Source of the DNA: an uncultured Dehalococcoidia bacterium
GTDB lineage: Bacteria > Chloroflexota > Dehalococcoidia > Lucifugimonadales > UBA3495
NCBI GenBank assembly: GCA_958296225.1
Contig: OY282456.1
Location: 3,162,001-3,226,000, forward strand
Direction: 5' to 3'
Length of the DNA: 64,000 nt
The translations under genes were made by a program, and so were the position numbers. The notes under the pieces were generated by a model that searched no databases, had not been told where the DNA came from, and saw only the letters and a program-made list of their open reading frames with translations. The first letter of the stretch is position 1. The number at the start of each line of letters is the position of its first letter. This document shows positions 42,584 to 51,427 of this stretch, one piece after another.

Positions 42584-42595
42584 GAGGCCGTAGCG

Positions 42596-43360
42596 ATGTC
42601 ACTGGTCGAGACGCTGCCGCCGGCGGACGTGCTGGAAACGCTGGCCGGTGCGCCGGGCGGGGTGACTACCACCATCCTGGACCCCTGGTACAACAAGGGC
42701 GTGGGCGGATACCGTGAAGACTACAACGACTGGCTGGAAGAGGTTATCGCAGCGGCGGCCCGGGTATCGCAGCACGTTTTTTTGTGGGGGTTCCCGGAGA
42801 TTGTGGCCCACCAGGTGGGGCGGATACCGGAAGGGTTCCGGCTGACGGCATGGCTGACGTGGTATTACAAGAACTGCCCGTCGGTGATACGGGGCTGGCG
42901 GTCGGCGCAGAACGCCTGCCTGCACCTTTCGGCAGAAGGGGCGAAAACCTACCCGGAGCATTTTCTGAACGATGCCCAGCGGCAGCGATGGGAGTCGGGC
43001 AAGATGCGGTTTGTGCCGGGGCCGCCGTCGGTGCTGGAGGTTCCGCTGAACGTGGGGTTCGTGGGCCGGGATGAGCAGACCGGGCATCCGGCGCAAAAAC
43101 CGCTGTCGGTAATCAAGCCGCTGATTTTGATGACAACGCGAGAGAACGACCTGGTGCTGGACCCGATGTGCGGTTCCGGCACTACCGGGGAAGCCTGCTT
43201 GCAGTTGGGACGGCGGGCGCTGCTTTGCGATGCGGCGGCAGAGTGGGTTGAGGCGACGCGGGAGCGGCTCGCGCGGCGCCGCCGGAACAGCATCTTGACT
43301 ATGGCGGCGTGGGGGTATGCTGAGCCAGCCGGGAACGAAACGCTATCCGTAATGCGGTGA
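42596..43360 (+). CDS. orphan DNA methyltransferase (N6-adenine/N4-cytosine type)
   Basis: 254 residues of the N6/N4 class in beta order: catalytic DPWY (29-32) comes first, and the SAM motif LDPMCGSGTTGEACLQLGRRALLCD (from 188) last, preceded by HPAQKP. The segment between is short for a target-recognition domain. There is no restriction gene nearby; it lies 12 nt behind E2. It may be a regulatory or housekeeping methyltransferase. The last codons overlap the next gene. Confidence 0.85.
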   Translation: MSLVETLPPADVLETLAGAPGGVTTTILDPWYNKGVGGYREDYNDWLEEVIAAAARVSQHVFLWGFPEIVAHQVGRIPEGFRLTAWLTWYYKNCPSVIRGWRSAQNACLHLSAEGAKTYPEHFLNDAQRQRWESGKMRFVPGPPSVLEVPLNVGFVGRDEQTGHPAQKPLSVIKPLILMTTRENDLVLDPMCGSGTTGEACLQLGRRALLCDAAAEWVEATRERLARRRRNSILTMAAWGYAEPAGNETLSVMR

Positions 43361-44010
43361 GCGTAGTTCCGTTTGGGAATATGTTTGGTAAAATACGGGA
43401 GCAGTTCATCAGGCTGCTGGTGTATCTGGCAACGCCGCTGGACGATGACCGGACGGCAATCTGGAGCATTCCGAAACCGCTGGAGGTGGCGTATTTTGTG
43501 ACATTCACCGGGGTTTCGGTGTGGACAATCGCGGAGATTGTGCAGGTACGGATGGCGGCATACTGCGGGTTCGTGTGGACGGTAGCCGCGGCGGCCAGCA
43601 GGTCGGATTGTGTGACTACCTGGAACGCGCTGGTGCGGGAGACGGCGGCAGAATTCGCGCCGATTGGAGTTGGCATCGGCATCAGCACACTAGCTGCAAT
43701 TTATGGAGTGGCTGCGCTTATGGCTATTTACCAGATTTTGACTAACGCTTTCACCAAGCCCATCATTGAACGGCACGTCGCCAGGGGCAGAACAGCAGGG
43801 CATGAGGAAGGACGCAGAGAGGGGCGCGAACAGGGACGTGTGGAGGGGCGCGAGCAGGGACGGAAAGAGGGGCGCGAGCAGGGGATTGAAGAAGGTCGTG
43901 CGGAAGGTATGGAGCTTGCCGGCCGCGCCTGGCGAGAATGGAACGCGCGTCGGATAGAGGCGGAAGCTAACGGGTTGCCTTTTGACGAGCCGATGCCTGA
44001 CGAAACTTGA
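43357..44010 (+). CDS. membrane protein with Glu/Gly/Arg repeat tail
   Basis: 217 residues from a GTG overlapping the methyltransferase stop (an ATG at 43381 is an alternative). Hydrophobic segments at about 45-72 and 104-130 suggest two membrane helices. From about residue 146 a charged repeat begins, with EGREQGR units (REGREQGRVEGREQGRKE), a pattern seen in coiled coils and in C-terminal tails of some transposase-like proteins, here without a nuclease domain. I do not recognise a family. It is in line with the methyltransferase and ThDP genes. Confidence 0.65.
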   Translation: MSVVPFGNMFGKIREQFIRLLVYLATPLDDDRTAIWSIPKPLEVAYFVTFTGVSVWTIAEIVQVRMAAYCGFVWTVAAAASRSDCVTTWNALVRETAAEFAPIGVGIGISTLAAIYGVAALMAIYQILTNAFTKPIIERHVARGRTAGHEEGRREGREQGRVEGREQGRKEGREQGIEEGRAEGMELAGRAWREWNARRIEAEANGLPFDEPMPDET

Positions 44011-44025
44011 TTACGGGAGGCTAAA

Positions 44026-45666
44026 ATGCCCCAGATGACCGGCGGCCAGGCGGTGGTCGCATCGTTGCAGGCACAGGGGGTTGATACCGTTTTCGGCATC
44101 ATCTCCGTGCATACCCTTGACCTGTTTGACGCGCTGTTTGACCGGCAGGATGACGTGCGTTTCATCGGCGGCCGGCTGGAGCTGGGCTGCGGCTATATGG
44201 CCGACGGCTACTCCCGCGCCACCGGGCGGCCCGGCGTCATCCTCACCAGCACCGGCCCCGGCGCCGCCGATTCCGTGGGCGCGATGGGCGAGGCGTACTT
44301 CTCGGCGTCGTCCATCTTGCAGGTGACTACCAACGTGGAAGCCGAGTTCGTGGGCAGCGGCAAAATGGCGACCCACGAGACCAAAGACCAGTTGGGAATG
44401 TTCGCCGCCGTTACCGACTGGAACGCTCGCATCGGGCAGATTGAATCCATCCCGGACCATTTTGTAGAAGCCTTCGTCCGCTTCCGCGAGCGTCGCCCCC
44501 GGCCCATTGAGCTGGAAGTGCCTACCGATTTGCTGGGGCAGTCCGCGGAGGTTGAGGTGCTGCAGCCGCGGGAGCCGGACGTTCCTCAGGGCGACCCGGC
44601 GCAGGTGGAACGCGCCTGGAATCTCCTCCGCAACGCCAAGCGCCCGGTAATCTTCCTCGGCGAGGAAATCCACACTACCGGCGGCGGGGATGACATAATC
44701 CAGCTTGCCGAACGGCTCGGCGCGCCGGTCGTAACCGGCGACGGGGCGAAAGGCGCTTTCCCCGAAAATCATCCGCTCTCCCTCGGCATGGCCTTGGGCA
44801 ACCGCATCTGGGGTCAAAACCCGGTGCTGGATTGGCTCAGCGATTGCGATGTCGCTCTGGTGCTGGGCAGCAATCTGCCCTACCGCTCCACCGCCGGCGT
44901 GGGCCTCAATCTCCCCAAGTCTATCATCCATGTTCTGCTGGACGGCGAATATATCGGCAAAAACTACGATACCGAAGTCGGCATTGCCGCCAACAGCGGA
45001 GCCGTGGTTCGCCAGTTTCTCAGCGCCGCCGGCGACACGGACACCGGCGCCAGCGACGATTACCGCGCCGAAGCAGCGAACCTGAAGCAGCAAATTTACG
45101 CCGGCCTGCGCGAGCAGTGGGGGCCGGAACTGTACGCCTGGGAGTCCATCCGCTCCGTAATTCCTGACGACACCATTTTCTCCTTGGACGCCACCGTGCC
45201 GGCCAACCGCGCCGTGCGCTGCCTGCCGATGGACCGCCCGCGCAGCTATATGTACCCCCACGGCTGGGCCGGCCTGGGCTTTGGCTTTCCGGCGGCCATG
45301 GGCGCGAAGGTGGGGCGGCCGGAGTGTCCGGTCATCTGCGTCACCGGCGACGGCGGCTTTCAGTACAACGCCCAGGAGCTAGGCACCGCCGTCCAGTACG
45401 GCATCAACCCCATCGTGATGGTGTTCAACGACAGCGCCTGGGGCGTGCTGAAAGGCTACCAGCAGGACCGGGGCGGCCGGCGGATGGCTACCGACCTGGT
45501 GAACCCTGACTTTATCAAGCTGTTTGATTCCTACGGCATCGGCGGCACGCGGGTGCATAATGTTGCCGAAATGACGCGGGCGGTGCAGGATGCCGTGGCC
45601 GCTGACCGCATACACCTGATTGAGGTGGTGATGCCGGACGGGTTTCCCGCCTTTTGCCGAGGTTAG
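44026..45666 (+). CDS. thiamine diphosphate-dependent enzyme (acetolactate synthase-like)
   Basis: 546 residues. PYR domain VDTVFGIISVHTLDLF to GYMADGYSRATG with the Glu replaced in part (the segment reads GRLELGCGYMADGY, where E-L supplies the acid), middle domain RPVIFLGEEIH, and PP domain VTGDGGFQYNAQELGTAVQYGINPIVMVFND with the ThDP/Mg motif G-D-G-x(24-27)-N. It may be a carboligase or decarboxylase for 2-oxoacids. It abuts the following methyltransferase gene with no gap. Confidence 0.88.
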   Translation: MPQMTGGQAVVASLQAQGVDTVFGIISVHTLDLFDALFDRQDDVRFIGGRLELGCGYMADGYSRATGRPGVILTSTGPGAADSVGAMGEAYFSASSILQVTTNVEAEFVGSGKMATHETKDQLGMFAAVTDWNARIGQIESIPDHFVEAFVRFRERRPRPIELEVPTDLLGQSAEVEVLQPREPDVPQGDPAQVERAWNLLRNAKRPVIFLGEEIHTTGGGDDIIQLAERLGAPVVTGDGAKGAFPENHPLSLGMALGNRIWGQNPVLDWLSDCDVALVLGSNLPYRSTAGVGLNLPKSIIHVLLDGEYIGKNYDTEVGIAANSGAVVRQFLSAAGDTDTGASDDYRAEAANLKQQIYAGLREQWGPELYAWESIRSVIPDDTIFSLDATVPANRAVRCLPMDRPRSYMYPHGWAGLGFGFPAAMGAKVGRPECPVICVTGDGGFQYNAQELGTAVQYGINPIVMVFNDSAWGVLKGYQQDRGGRRMATDLVNPDFIKLFDSYGIGGTRVHNVAEMTRAVQDAVAADRIHLIEVVMPDGFPAFCRG

Positions 45667-46464
45667 ATGATGACGACCGGACACAGCAGCCATACCGAAG
45701 TGGTGCGGGAGCAGTTTCGCATCCAGTCGGCGCAGTTTGAGGAGCAGGTGGGCGGCGGGTACAACCGGGATATTCCGGGCTGGATACTGGACAATCTGGC
45801 GCTGACGGGGAACGAGTCGGCGCTGGACGTGGCGACGGGGACGGGGATTATGGCGCGGGATTTGGCTCCCCGCGTCGCTCACGTCACCGGCATCGACGTA
45901 ACCCCGGAGATGCTGGCGCAAGCGCGGCGGATAGCGTCCGACGCCGGCATTGCCAACATTGCCTTTGACGACGGCGATGCCGCCGCTCTCCCTTACCCGG
46001 ACAATCAGTTTGACCTGGTAATCAGCCGCATCGCCGTGCATCACTTTGCCAACCCGGAAGTGGAGCTGGGCGAAATGCGGAGGGTGTGCCAACCCGAGGG
46101 CCGGGTGGTCATCGTTGACATAACCGCTGCTGACGACGCGGCTTTGGCAGAGGCGCACAACCGGCTGGAGCGTTTGCGCGACCCCTCCCACACTACCGCC
46201 TGCTCCGTAGCTGGACTGACGGCGCTGGCAGAACGCTGCGCCCTGAAGGTAGTTCACACCGGCGAAACCGACGCGGTGCGCGATTTGGACGAATGGCTGG
46301 ACCTGACCGCGGCCCCGGCCAGTGTCCGCCAAACCGTCACCGCCGCTTTTGAGGCGGAGTTGGCCGGCGGAACGGTTACGGGGATGCAGGCGTTCCGGGA
46401 GGCGGGCCGGCTCAAGTTCGTTCACCATTGGGCGGTTCTGGTATGCGAATTGACAGGCGAATAA
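45667..46464 (+). CDS. class I SAM-dependent methyltransferase
   Basis: 265 residues. SAM-binding motif I is ALDVATGTGIMARDL, motif II VTGIDVTPEMLAQAR, motif III NIAFDDGDAAALPYPDNQFDLVISR, and HHFANPEVELGEMRRV follows, as in UbiE/COQ5-like methyltransferases. Probably methylates a small molecule. Its ATG directly follows the stop of the ThDP enzyme gene, so they are co-translated. No substrate can be assigned. Confidence 0.88.
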   Translation: MMTTGHSSHTEVVREQFRIQSAQFEEQVGGGYNRDIPGWILDNLALTGNESALDVATGTGIMARDLAPRVAHVTGIDVTPEMLAQARRIASDAGIANIAFDDGDAAALPYPDNQFDLVISRIAVHHFANPEVELGEMRRVCQPEGRVVIVDITAADDAALAEAHNRLERLRDPSHTTACSVAGLTALAERCALKVVHTGETDAVRDLDEWLDLTAAPASVRQTVTAAFEAELAGGTVTGMQAFREAGRLKFVHHWAVLVCELTGE

Positions 46465-46550
46465 CGGCCTAAATCAGCCTGCCTTTTGCTTGGTCATTTT
46501 CTAAAAAATCGCTACCATCCGGTTGGTATCTACGAGGTGATGCCAGCCGG

Positions 46551-47969
46551 ATGGCGCTAATGAATGCACAACCGCCGGCGGTATGCCGGCGCATCTACCC
46601 GCTTTCGCCCCGCGATTTGAGCGAGGAGCAAATCGCCGTAACGTTTGCGATGACTTCGCGCAATCCCGAACCGTTTGCTGAAATCGCCCGGCAGGTGAGC
46701 GCGGAACGGGCGGCGGATTTCAACGAGCGGTGGGTCGTGGGTTACGGCCATTCCTCGGTGGCCGAACACGCTGTGGTGCATCTGGCGGTGGAGAATATCT
46801 CCCGGCTGGCCGGCGACGGGCTGGAGGACAACCGGCTGGCGTCGTACACGGAAAAATCCTCCCGCTACCAGGTGATTGACGCGGACAGTTTTCATATTCC
46901 GCAAGAACTGGACGCAGACCCGGCGCGGCGCACGGAATACATTGCCGCCTGCCGGGGGCTGTTTGCCGCTTACCGGCGGCTGCTGGACGGGGTGCTTGCC
47001 TACCTGCGCCCCTCATTGCGCCAGGGGAGCGCAGAACAGGACGGGGCCTATGCCCTGCGGGCGCGGCGGCTGGCGACGGACGCTTGCCGCGCCGTCCTGC
47101 CGGCCGCCACGCTGACCAACGTGGGGCTGACCGCCAACGCCCGCGCGCTGGAACACGCCATCGCCAAGCTGATGTCCTCGGAGCTGATGGAGGAACGCAG
47201 CATCGGCGCGGAACTGCGGGAACAAGGCCGTCAGATTACCCCGACGCTAATCAAGTACGCCGACCATAACCCGTACCTGGCGGAACGACGCCGCATCGCC
47301 GGCGATGATGCCGGCAATGCCGGCGACGACAAAGCGGCGGTTACGCTGGCAGATTATGACCGCGACGCCGTGAGCAAACTGGCGGCGGCGCTGCTGTTTC
47401 GCCACGGCGGCGGCTATGCCGACGTTATGGCCAGGGTTGGCGCAATGACGGCGGCGGAGCGGCTGGCGGTGGTTGATGACGCGGTGCGGAACATTGGCCC
47501 CCACGACGCCGCGCCCCGGGAGTTCGAGCTGGTGGGCTACACCTGGGAGTTCACCTTTGACTACGGCGCGCTGCGCGAGTTTCGCCGGCACCGGATGCAG
47601 ACGTATCTTTCCCAACCGCTGACCGTGGCCAATGGCTACGACACGCCGCCCCTGGTTCGTGAGGCGGGAATGGACGGCCTCTTTGACCGGGCCATCGCCG
47701 CAGCCGAGCCGCTCTTTTACACTCTGCGCGAGCAGTTCCCAGCCGCAGCCCAATACCTGGCAACCCACGCCCACCGCCAGCGCGTGCTGTCCCGGTTGAG
47801 CCTGCGGGAGTGCTATCACCTCTTTAAGCTGCGCGCTTCCCGGCAGGCCCACGAATCAATCCGCCGGCCCATCATTGAGGCCATGAGCCAAGCGGTCGCC
47901 GTGCAGCCGGAGCTGTTCCGCCACCTGCCCTTGCGCGATGCTCCCGACTGGTGGCCGTTTCGGCAATAA
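46551..47969 (+). CDS. double-domain ThyX-like flavin-dependent thymidylate synthase
   Basis: 472 residues, twice the usual ThyX length (about 220-250), made of two ThyX-like halves. The first has HSSVAEHAVVHLAVENISR and LASYTEKSSRYQ (98-106), where the normal motif R-H-R-x-x-S-x-x-E-x-S-x-R-Y keeps its second part but R-H-R reads D-N-R. The second half has FEFTFDY-like helices and REFRRHRMQTYLSQ (346-348 R-H-R) but lacks the S-x-R-Y part. The two halves may rebuild one active site across a pseudo-dimer. It would make dTMP from dUMP with FAD and methylene-THF. Confidence 0.8.
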   Translation: MALMNAQPPAVCRRIYPLSPRDLSEEQIAVTFAMTSRNPEPFAEIARQVSAERAADFNERWVVGYGHSSVAEHAVVHLAVENISRLAGDGLEDNRLASYTEKSSRYQVIDADSFHIPQELDADPARRTEYIAACRGLFAAYRRLLDGVLAYLRPSLRQGSAEQDGAYALRARRLATDACRAVLPAATLTNVGLTANARALEHAIAKLMSSELMEERSIGAELREQGRQITPTLIKYADHNPYLAERRRIAGDDAGNAGDDKAAVTLADYDRDAVSKLAAALLFRHGGGYADVMARVGAMTAAERLAVVDDAVRNIGPHDAAPREFELVGYTWEFTFDYGALREFRRHRMQTYLSQPLTVANGYDTPPLVREAGMDGLFDRAIAAAEPLFYTLREQFPAAAQYLATHAHRQRVLSRLSLRECYHLFKLRASRQAHESIRRPIIEAMSQAVAVQPELFRHLPLRDAPDWWPFRQ

Positions 47970-48001
47970 TAGCCCGTCAACCACAACAGCCTGTCAACCG
48001 C

Positions 48002-48151
48002 TTACGGGTCGGAACAATCCCTTGTGAATCCGCAGTTGCGGCAGATAATCTTGCAACTGCGTTCTTGCATCCGGTAACCGCAAATTTCGCAGTCCAGGCC
48101 GTCGTCCCGCCGGGGCGGCGGCGCAGTAGCGCCGGTTGGCTTATTGGACAT
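48002..48151 (-). CDS. 49-residue zinc-ribbon protein
   Basis: Starts at the ATG at 48151, 6 nt after the anti-sigma stop, with GGAGG overlapping that stop codon. The product has a Pro-rich N-terminus, then CEICGYRMQERSCKIICRNC, giving C-x2-C and C-x2-C pairs plus further Cys residues, and ends in DCSDP. This is a typical mini zinc ribbon. It is the third gene of the sigma/anti-sigma operon and is easy to miss because of its size. It may help regulate the anti-sigma factor or be a small metal or redox sensor. Confidence 0.75.
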   Translation of the reverse strand: MSNKPTGATAPPPRRDDGLDCEICGYRMQERSCKIICRNCGFTRDCSDP

Positions 48152-48157
48152 AACCCA

Positions 48158-49279
48158 CTACCTCCGGCGGTCAACAGCAGGCGGCACCGGCGGCCCTTGA
48201 ATGATGCGGGCGCTCAGGAATTTCTCTCCCGTCGGATTGGTGGGGCCGTTGCGCTCGTCCGGCAGCAAAGCCACCTCGCGGAACTCAAACACGGATTTGT
48301 CCAGCTCCAGCGGCGCAACTCCGCTCCCGTCGGCTTCGTTCACCACGATACGGCCCACGGGCAGCTGCTCGCCGGCCCGCACCAGCAGAATCTGGTAGGT
48401 ATCCGCCGGCATCCCCGATACCATCAGCACGGCGTGGCGGCCGTTGGGGTCAACCATCAGCACACCTTTGGCTTCCGGCGCCGTACCCATTGGCGAAGTC
48501 ATCGGCAGCTTTTCCGTCTCCGGCTGCACCGACATTACCGTGGCCTCCACCACGTCGGCCATTCCCTGTTTGACCAGGTTCACTTCCTCGGCGTCGGGAG
48601 CAATCTGTTCTCCCGTAACCGCCGCGCCGCGCGCTCCGTTCCTATCCGTCAACGGCAGGCGGCCGGCGCTGGCGGCCCCGGCCAGGGGAACCGCAGCGGC
48701 CGACGGCGCCGACCGGGCGGGCGGACTGGCTGCCCGGTCAGATTCCCCGGCGGCGGCCGACGGCGCGGCATTGTCTGAGGCGGCGCGTGCAATGCCAACT
48801 CCGGCTGGGGCGGCCGACGCTGCCGCCGGTTGGCTAACCGCCGCCTCATTCGCAGCGGCCAGGTGATTGATTTCCCGCTGCTGAGAAACCATAAATCCAA
48901 TTGACGCCGCTAGCAGCAGGCTCAGCGCGCCAATCGCAGCCGGAGCCAGCCACCGCCGCAAACGCCGCAGCGACCACCGCGGGTCAGCCGGCGGCAACAC
49001 CGGCGGCGGTTCAACCGAACCGGCGGCATCGCCCAGCGCCGCCGCCAGAACGCGGCGCTTCAAGCCCGGCGGCAACGGAACTTCCGGCGCGGCTTCGGTG
49101 AGGCGGGCCGCCGTCTCCTGAAAGCCGAGCAGCACCTCCTGGCAGTGCAGGCACTTTATCACGTGGTGGAAAACCGCTTGGAATTCGGCGTCATCCAGCG
49201 CGTGCAGCGCAAACGCCGCCAGCTCACTTTCCGGGTGCTCCGGCTCAATACCGGGACTGCTGTAATCGTCAGGCCACAT
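48158..49279 (-). CDS. zinc-finger anti-sigma factor (RskA-like)
   Basis: 373 residues. The N-terminal ZAS motif is H39-x3-C43-x2-C46 (HHVIKCLHCQEV) after an acidic helix. One membrane helix (WLAPAAIGALSLLLAASIGF, about 110-132) is followed by a short coiled part, a long Ala/Ser/Pro-rich linker and a C-terminal RskA domain (MLMVDPNGRHAVLMVSGMPADTYQILLV). It would hold the ECF sigma factor at the membrane. The gene overlaps the sigma gene by 11 nt. Confidence 0.9.
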   Translation of the reverse strand: MWPDDYSSPGIEPEHPESELAAFALHALDDAEFQAVFHHVIKCLHCQEVLLGFQETAARLTEAAPEVPLPPGLKRRVLAAALGDAAGSVEPPPVLPPADPRWSLRRLRRWLAPAAIGALSLLLAASIGFMVSQQREINHLAAANEAAVSQPAAASAAPAGVGIARAASDNAAPSAAAGESDRAASPPARSAPSAAAVPLAGAASAGRLPLTDRNGARGAAVTGEQIAPDAEEVNLVKQGMADVVEATVMSVQPETEKLPMTSPMGTAPEAKGVLMVDPNGRHAVLMVSGMPADTYQILLVRAGEQLPVGRIVVNEADGSGVAPLELDKSVFEFREVALLPDERNGPTNPTGEKFLSARIIQGPPVPPAVDRRR

Positions 49280-49841
49280 ATTCTTCCAACGCCGCCTTGA
49301 GTTTCTGCATCCCCAGACGCATTCGGGTTTTCACCGTGCCCAGGGGCACGTCCAACAGCCGGGCAATCTCCGATTGGCTGTATCCGTGCCAGGCCGACAG
49401 ATACAGCGGGCGACTCTGCTCCGCAGGGAGTTCCAGCAGCGCGGCGCGTACCAGGCGGGCGTTGAAACCGCGTTCCACCTGCTGCTCCACGCTCAACGCC
49501 GGGTCGGGGATGCGGTGCAGGGCCTCGGCGTCGGGCGGCACAGTATGGTCTAAAGTTCGGCGCCGCGAACGGTAGAGGTCCACCACCTTGTGGTGGGCCA
49601 CCGACATAATCCACGTGCCCGGAGCCGACATTTCGGGCCGGTAGCTGGCCGCTTTCAGCCAGATGTTGGTGAACACTTCCTGCACCGCATCCTCGGCCAG
49701 GCTCTCGTCTTTCAAAACCGACACCGCCAGCGAATAGACACGCTGCGCATAGCGGTCGTACACCGCTTCCAGCGCCCGCTCGTCGCCAGCGCCGATGTCC
49801 AATATGCGCTGCGTGTCTTCGTTGCTATGGTGGTCTGACAC
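49269..49841 (-). CDS. ECF family RNA polymerase sigma factor
   Basis: 190 residues from a GTG at 49841 with GGAGG 5 nt upstream; a TTG 21 nt earlier is an alternative. Sigma region 2 is YDRYAQRVYSLAVSVLKDESLAEDAVQEVF, with the -10 recognition segment TWIMSVAHHKVVDLYRSRRR; region 4 is RPLYLSAWHGYSQSEIARLLDVPLGTVKTRMRLGMQKL, a helix-turn-helix. It should direct transcription of this operon and of stress or envelope genes. The 150 nt upstream hold no gene but fragments of GGATTTACG/CCGGCAATGCCAAAT repeat. Confidence 0.93.
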   Translation of the reverse strand: MSDHHSNEDTQRILDIGAGDERALEAVYDRYAQRVYSLAVSVLKDESLAEDAVQEVFTNIWLKAASYRPEMSAPGTWIMSVAHHKVVDLYRSRRRTLDHTVPPDAEALHRIPDPALSVEQQVERGFNARLVRAALLELPAEQSRPLYLSAWHGYSQSEIARLLDVPLGTVKTRMRLGMQKLKAALEEYVA

Positions 49842-49991
49842 GTCCCCCTCCGCATTGCCCAATTCCCGAGGTTCCGGGAGCTCCTTTTGCTTTCTATACG
49901 AAACTACCCGCCCGCCGGATTTACGAATCCGGCAACCGGAAACGGAACCCGGAACATTCTGTCCGGCAATGCCAAATCCGCAAGCGCGCCA

Positions 49992-51344
49992 TCAAACCAC
50001 CAGGCTGTCAAAGATTCCCCGCAGATTCGGCAAATTCTCCAACGACCAGATTAGTTCCAATGCCTGCTCGCATTGCTGTTCCGTAATCGTCGGACAGGCC
50101 AGCCGCCGGAACTTGGCGTCCACTTCGGCATCGCTCAGCGGGTTCTGGCCGTGGCCCTTGGGAAAGCTGGTGGCCGCCACTTCGGTTTGCCCGTTCCCCT
50201 TGATAACCTCGATGCGGCAGTTGTACTCCGCCGGATACCGTTCGGTGAACTCCGGGTTCTCTTCAATCCGCATTTTGTTGATTATGGTTCGCAATCCGGG
50301 GTCGGCAATGCGGTCGGGCGCGAAGGTAGCCGGCGTAACCGCCCCGTCCCGCAAGCCCACTGCGGTCAAAAAGGGGATGCTGTGGTCTGCCGTCTCCCGG
50401 GTCTGGGGGTCCCACTTCTCCGGCTCCGTGGCAGCGCTGCTCACCGCCGACTGATAGGACTGTATCTTGATGGACGCTATTTCAGCCAACGGCACCCGCC
50501 GGTGCAGTTGAATCGCCAGGTCAATGGGGGCCTGCGTGTGAATTTGCGACGGATAGAACTTGAAAATCGTATCCGAGATGCGGAAGGGCTCAGCGCTGCC
50601 GCCCAAAGCTGCAATCTCCACCGGATACCCAATCGCCTGCTCCCACAGCCCCTTGCGACCCTCGAACGGCTCGAAAGGCCCGGTCATTCCCTCGGCGGCC
50701 AACTGCGCGGCAAAGATGCCGGCGCGGGTCGCCGCCGCCGCTGCGCATCCTTTCCACATTGACAGCTCGCCCATGCGCGTAACCCGCAGCGGGACGTTGG
50801 GCACCACGGCCAGCGAAATGGCGTGGCCCATTTGCTCTTCGTCCAGCCCCAGCACCTTGCCGGCGGCACAGGCCGCCCCGATGACGCTGAAAATCCCTTG
50901 GTCCCACTGGTTATCCGGCACCTGGTCCGCAATCCGGCAAAACACTTCGTAGGCCAGCGTAATCGCCGTGATGAGCGTGCGCCCGTCGGCGGCCACGCTG
51001 TCCGCCAGCGCCAGCGCCGCCGGAATCATATCGCTGGGATGCCCGCCGCCCGGTGAGAAGTAGGAATCGTTGCAGTCCAGATACCGCACCATCACGCCAT
51101 TGGCAAACCCGGCCATATCCAGGGATGAATAATCGCTGGTTCCCAGGATGCGCGACGGAGCGCCGCTGCCGATGTCGCCGGCCAGCTTGCGGGCGACCTT
51201 GGCCGGCTCGCTCAGATAGCCGCCGATGGCGCAGCCCAAAGTATCGGCAACGGTACGCTTGACCTGATGAATCACCGCCGGCGGCAAATCTTCGTAGGTC
51301 AGATTGCAAGCGTAAGAACTCAGCAACTCGGTAGTGCCATCCAT
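49992..51344 (-). CDS. MmgE/PrpD family protein
   Basis: 450 residues from the ATG at 51344; the frame runs further upstream without support. ADTLGCAIGGYLSEPAK, ANGVMVRYLDCNDSY and GGGHPSDMIPAALALAD are typical of the PrpD/MmgE fold, whose members dehydrate 2-methylcitrate or isomerise aconitate-like acids. KFYPSQIHTQAPIDLAI is the conserved K-x-Y-P region. No methylcitrate cluster is near, so the substrate is open. The ATG has weak GGGAAT before it. Confidence 0.9.
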   Translation of the reverse strand: MDGTTELLSSYACNLTYEDLPPAVIHQVKRTVADTLGCAIGGYLSEPAKVARKLAGDIGSGAPSRILGTSDYSSLDMAGFANGVMVRYLDCNDSYFSPGGGHPSDMIPAALALADSVAADGRTLITAITLAYEVFCRIADQVPDNQWDQGIFSVIGAACAAGKVLGLDEEQMGHAISLAVVPNVPLRVTRMGELSMWKGCAAAAATRAGIFAAQLAAEGMTGPFEPFEGRKGLWEQAIGYPVEIAALGGSAEPFRISDTIFKFYPSQIHTQAPIDLAIQLHRRVPLAEIASIKIQSYQSAVSSAATEPEKWDPQTRETADHSIPFLTAVGLRDGAVTPATFAPDRIADPGLRTIINKMRIEENPEFTERYPAEYNCRIEVIKGNGQTEVAATSFPKGHGQNPLSDAEVDAKFRRLACPTITEQQCEQALELIWSLENLPNLRGIFDSLVV

Positions 51345-51392
51345 ATTCCCGTTACCTCTCATCCATTCCATGCCATCGTGGGGAAATCGTCG

Positions 51393-51420
51393 GCAGGGGC
51401 GAATAATTATTCGCCCCTGC
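51393..51420. repeat. perfect 28-bp GGGGCGAA-type palindrome
   Basis: GCAGGGGCGAATAA is followed by its exact complement TTATTCGCCCCTGC. It lies in the 83-nt gap between MmgE/PrpD and the luciferase-like gene, 8 nt before the latter's stop. The same family occurs at 9118-9139 and 18521-18545; it could act as a terminator or processing stem. Confidence 0.75.
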
Positions 51421-51427
51421 GGTGGGG

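Noticed and set aside
43357..44010. Phage or transposase origin for the EGREQGR-tailed protein
   Set aside because: There is no nuclease, integrase or phage neighbour; the gene is a membrane protein embedded in a metabolic run.
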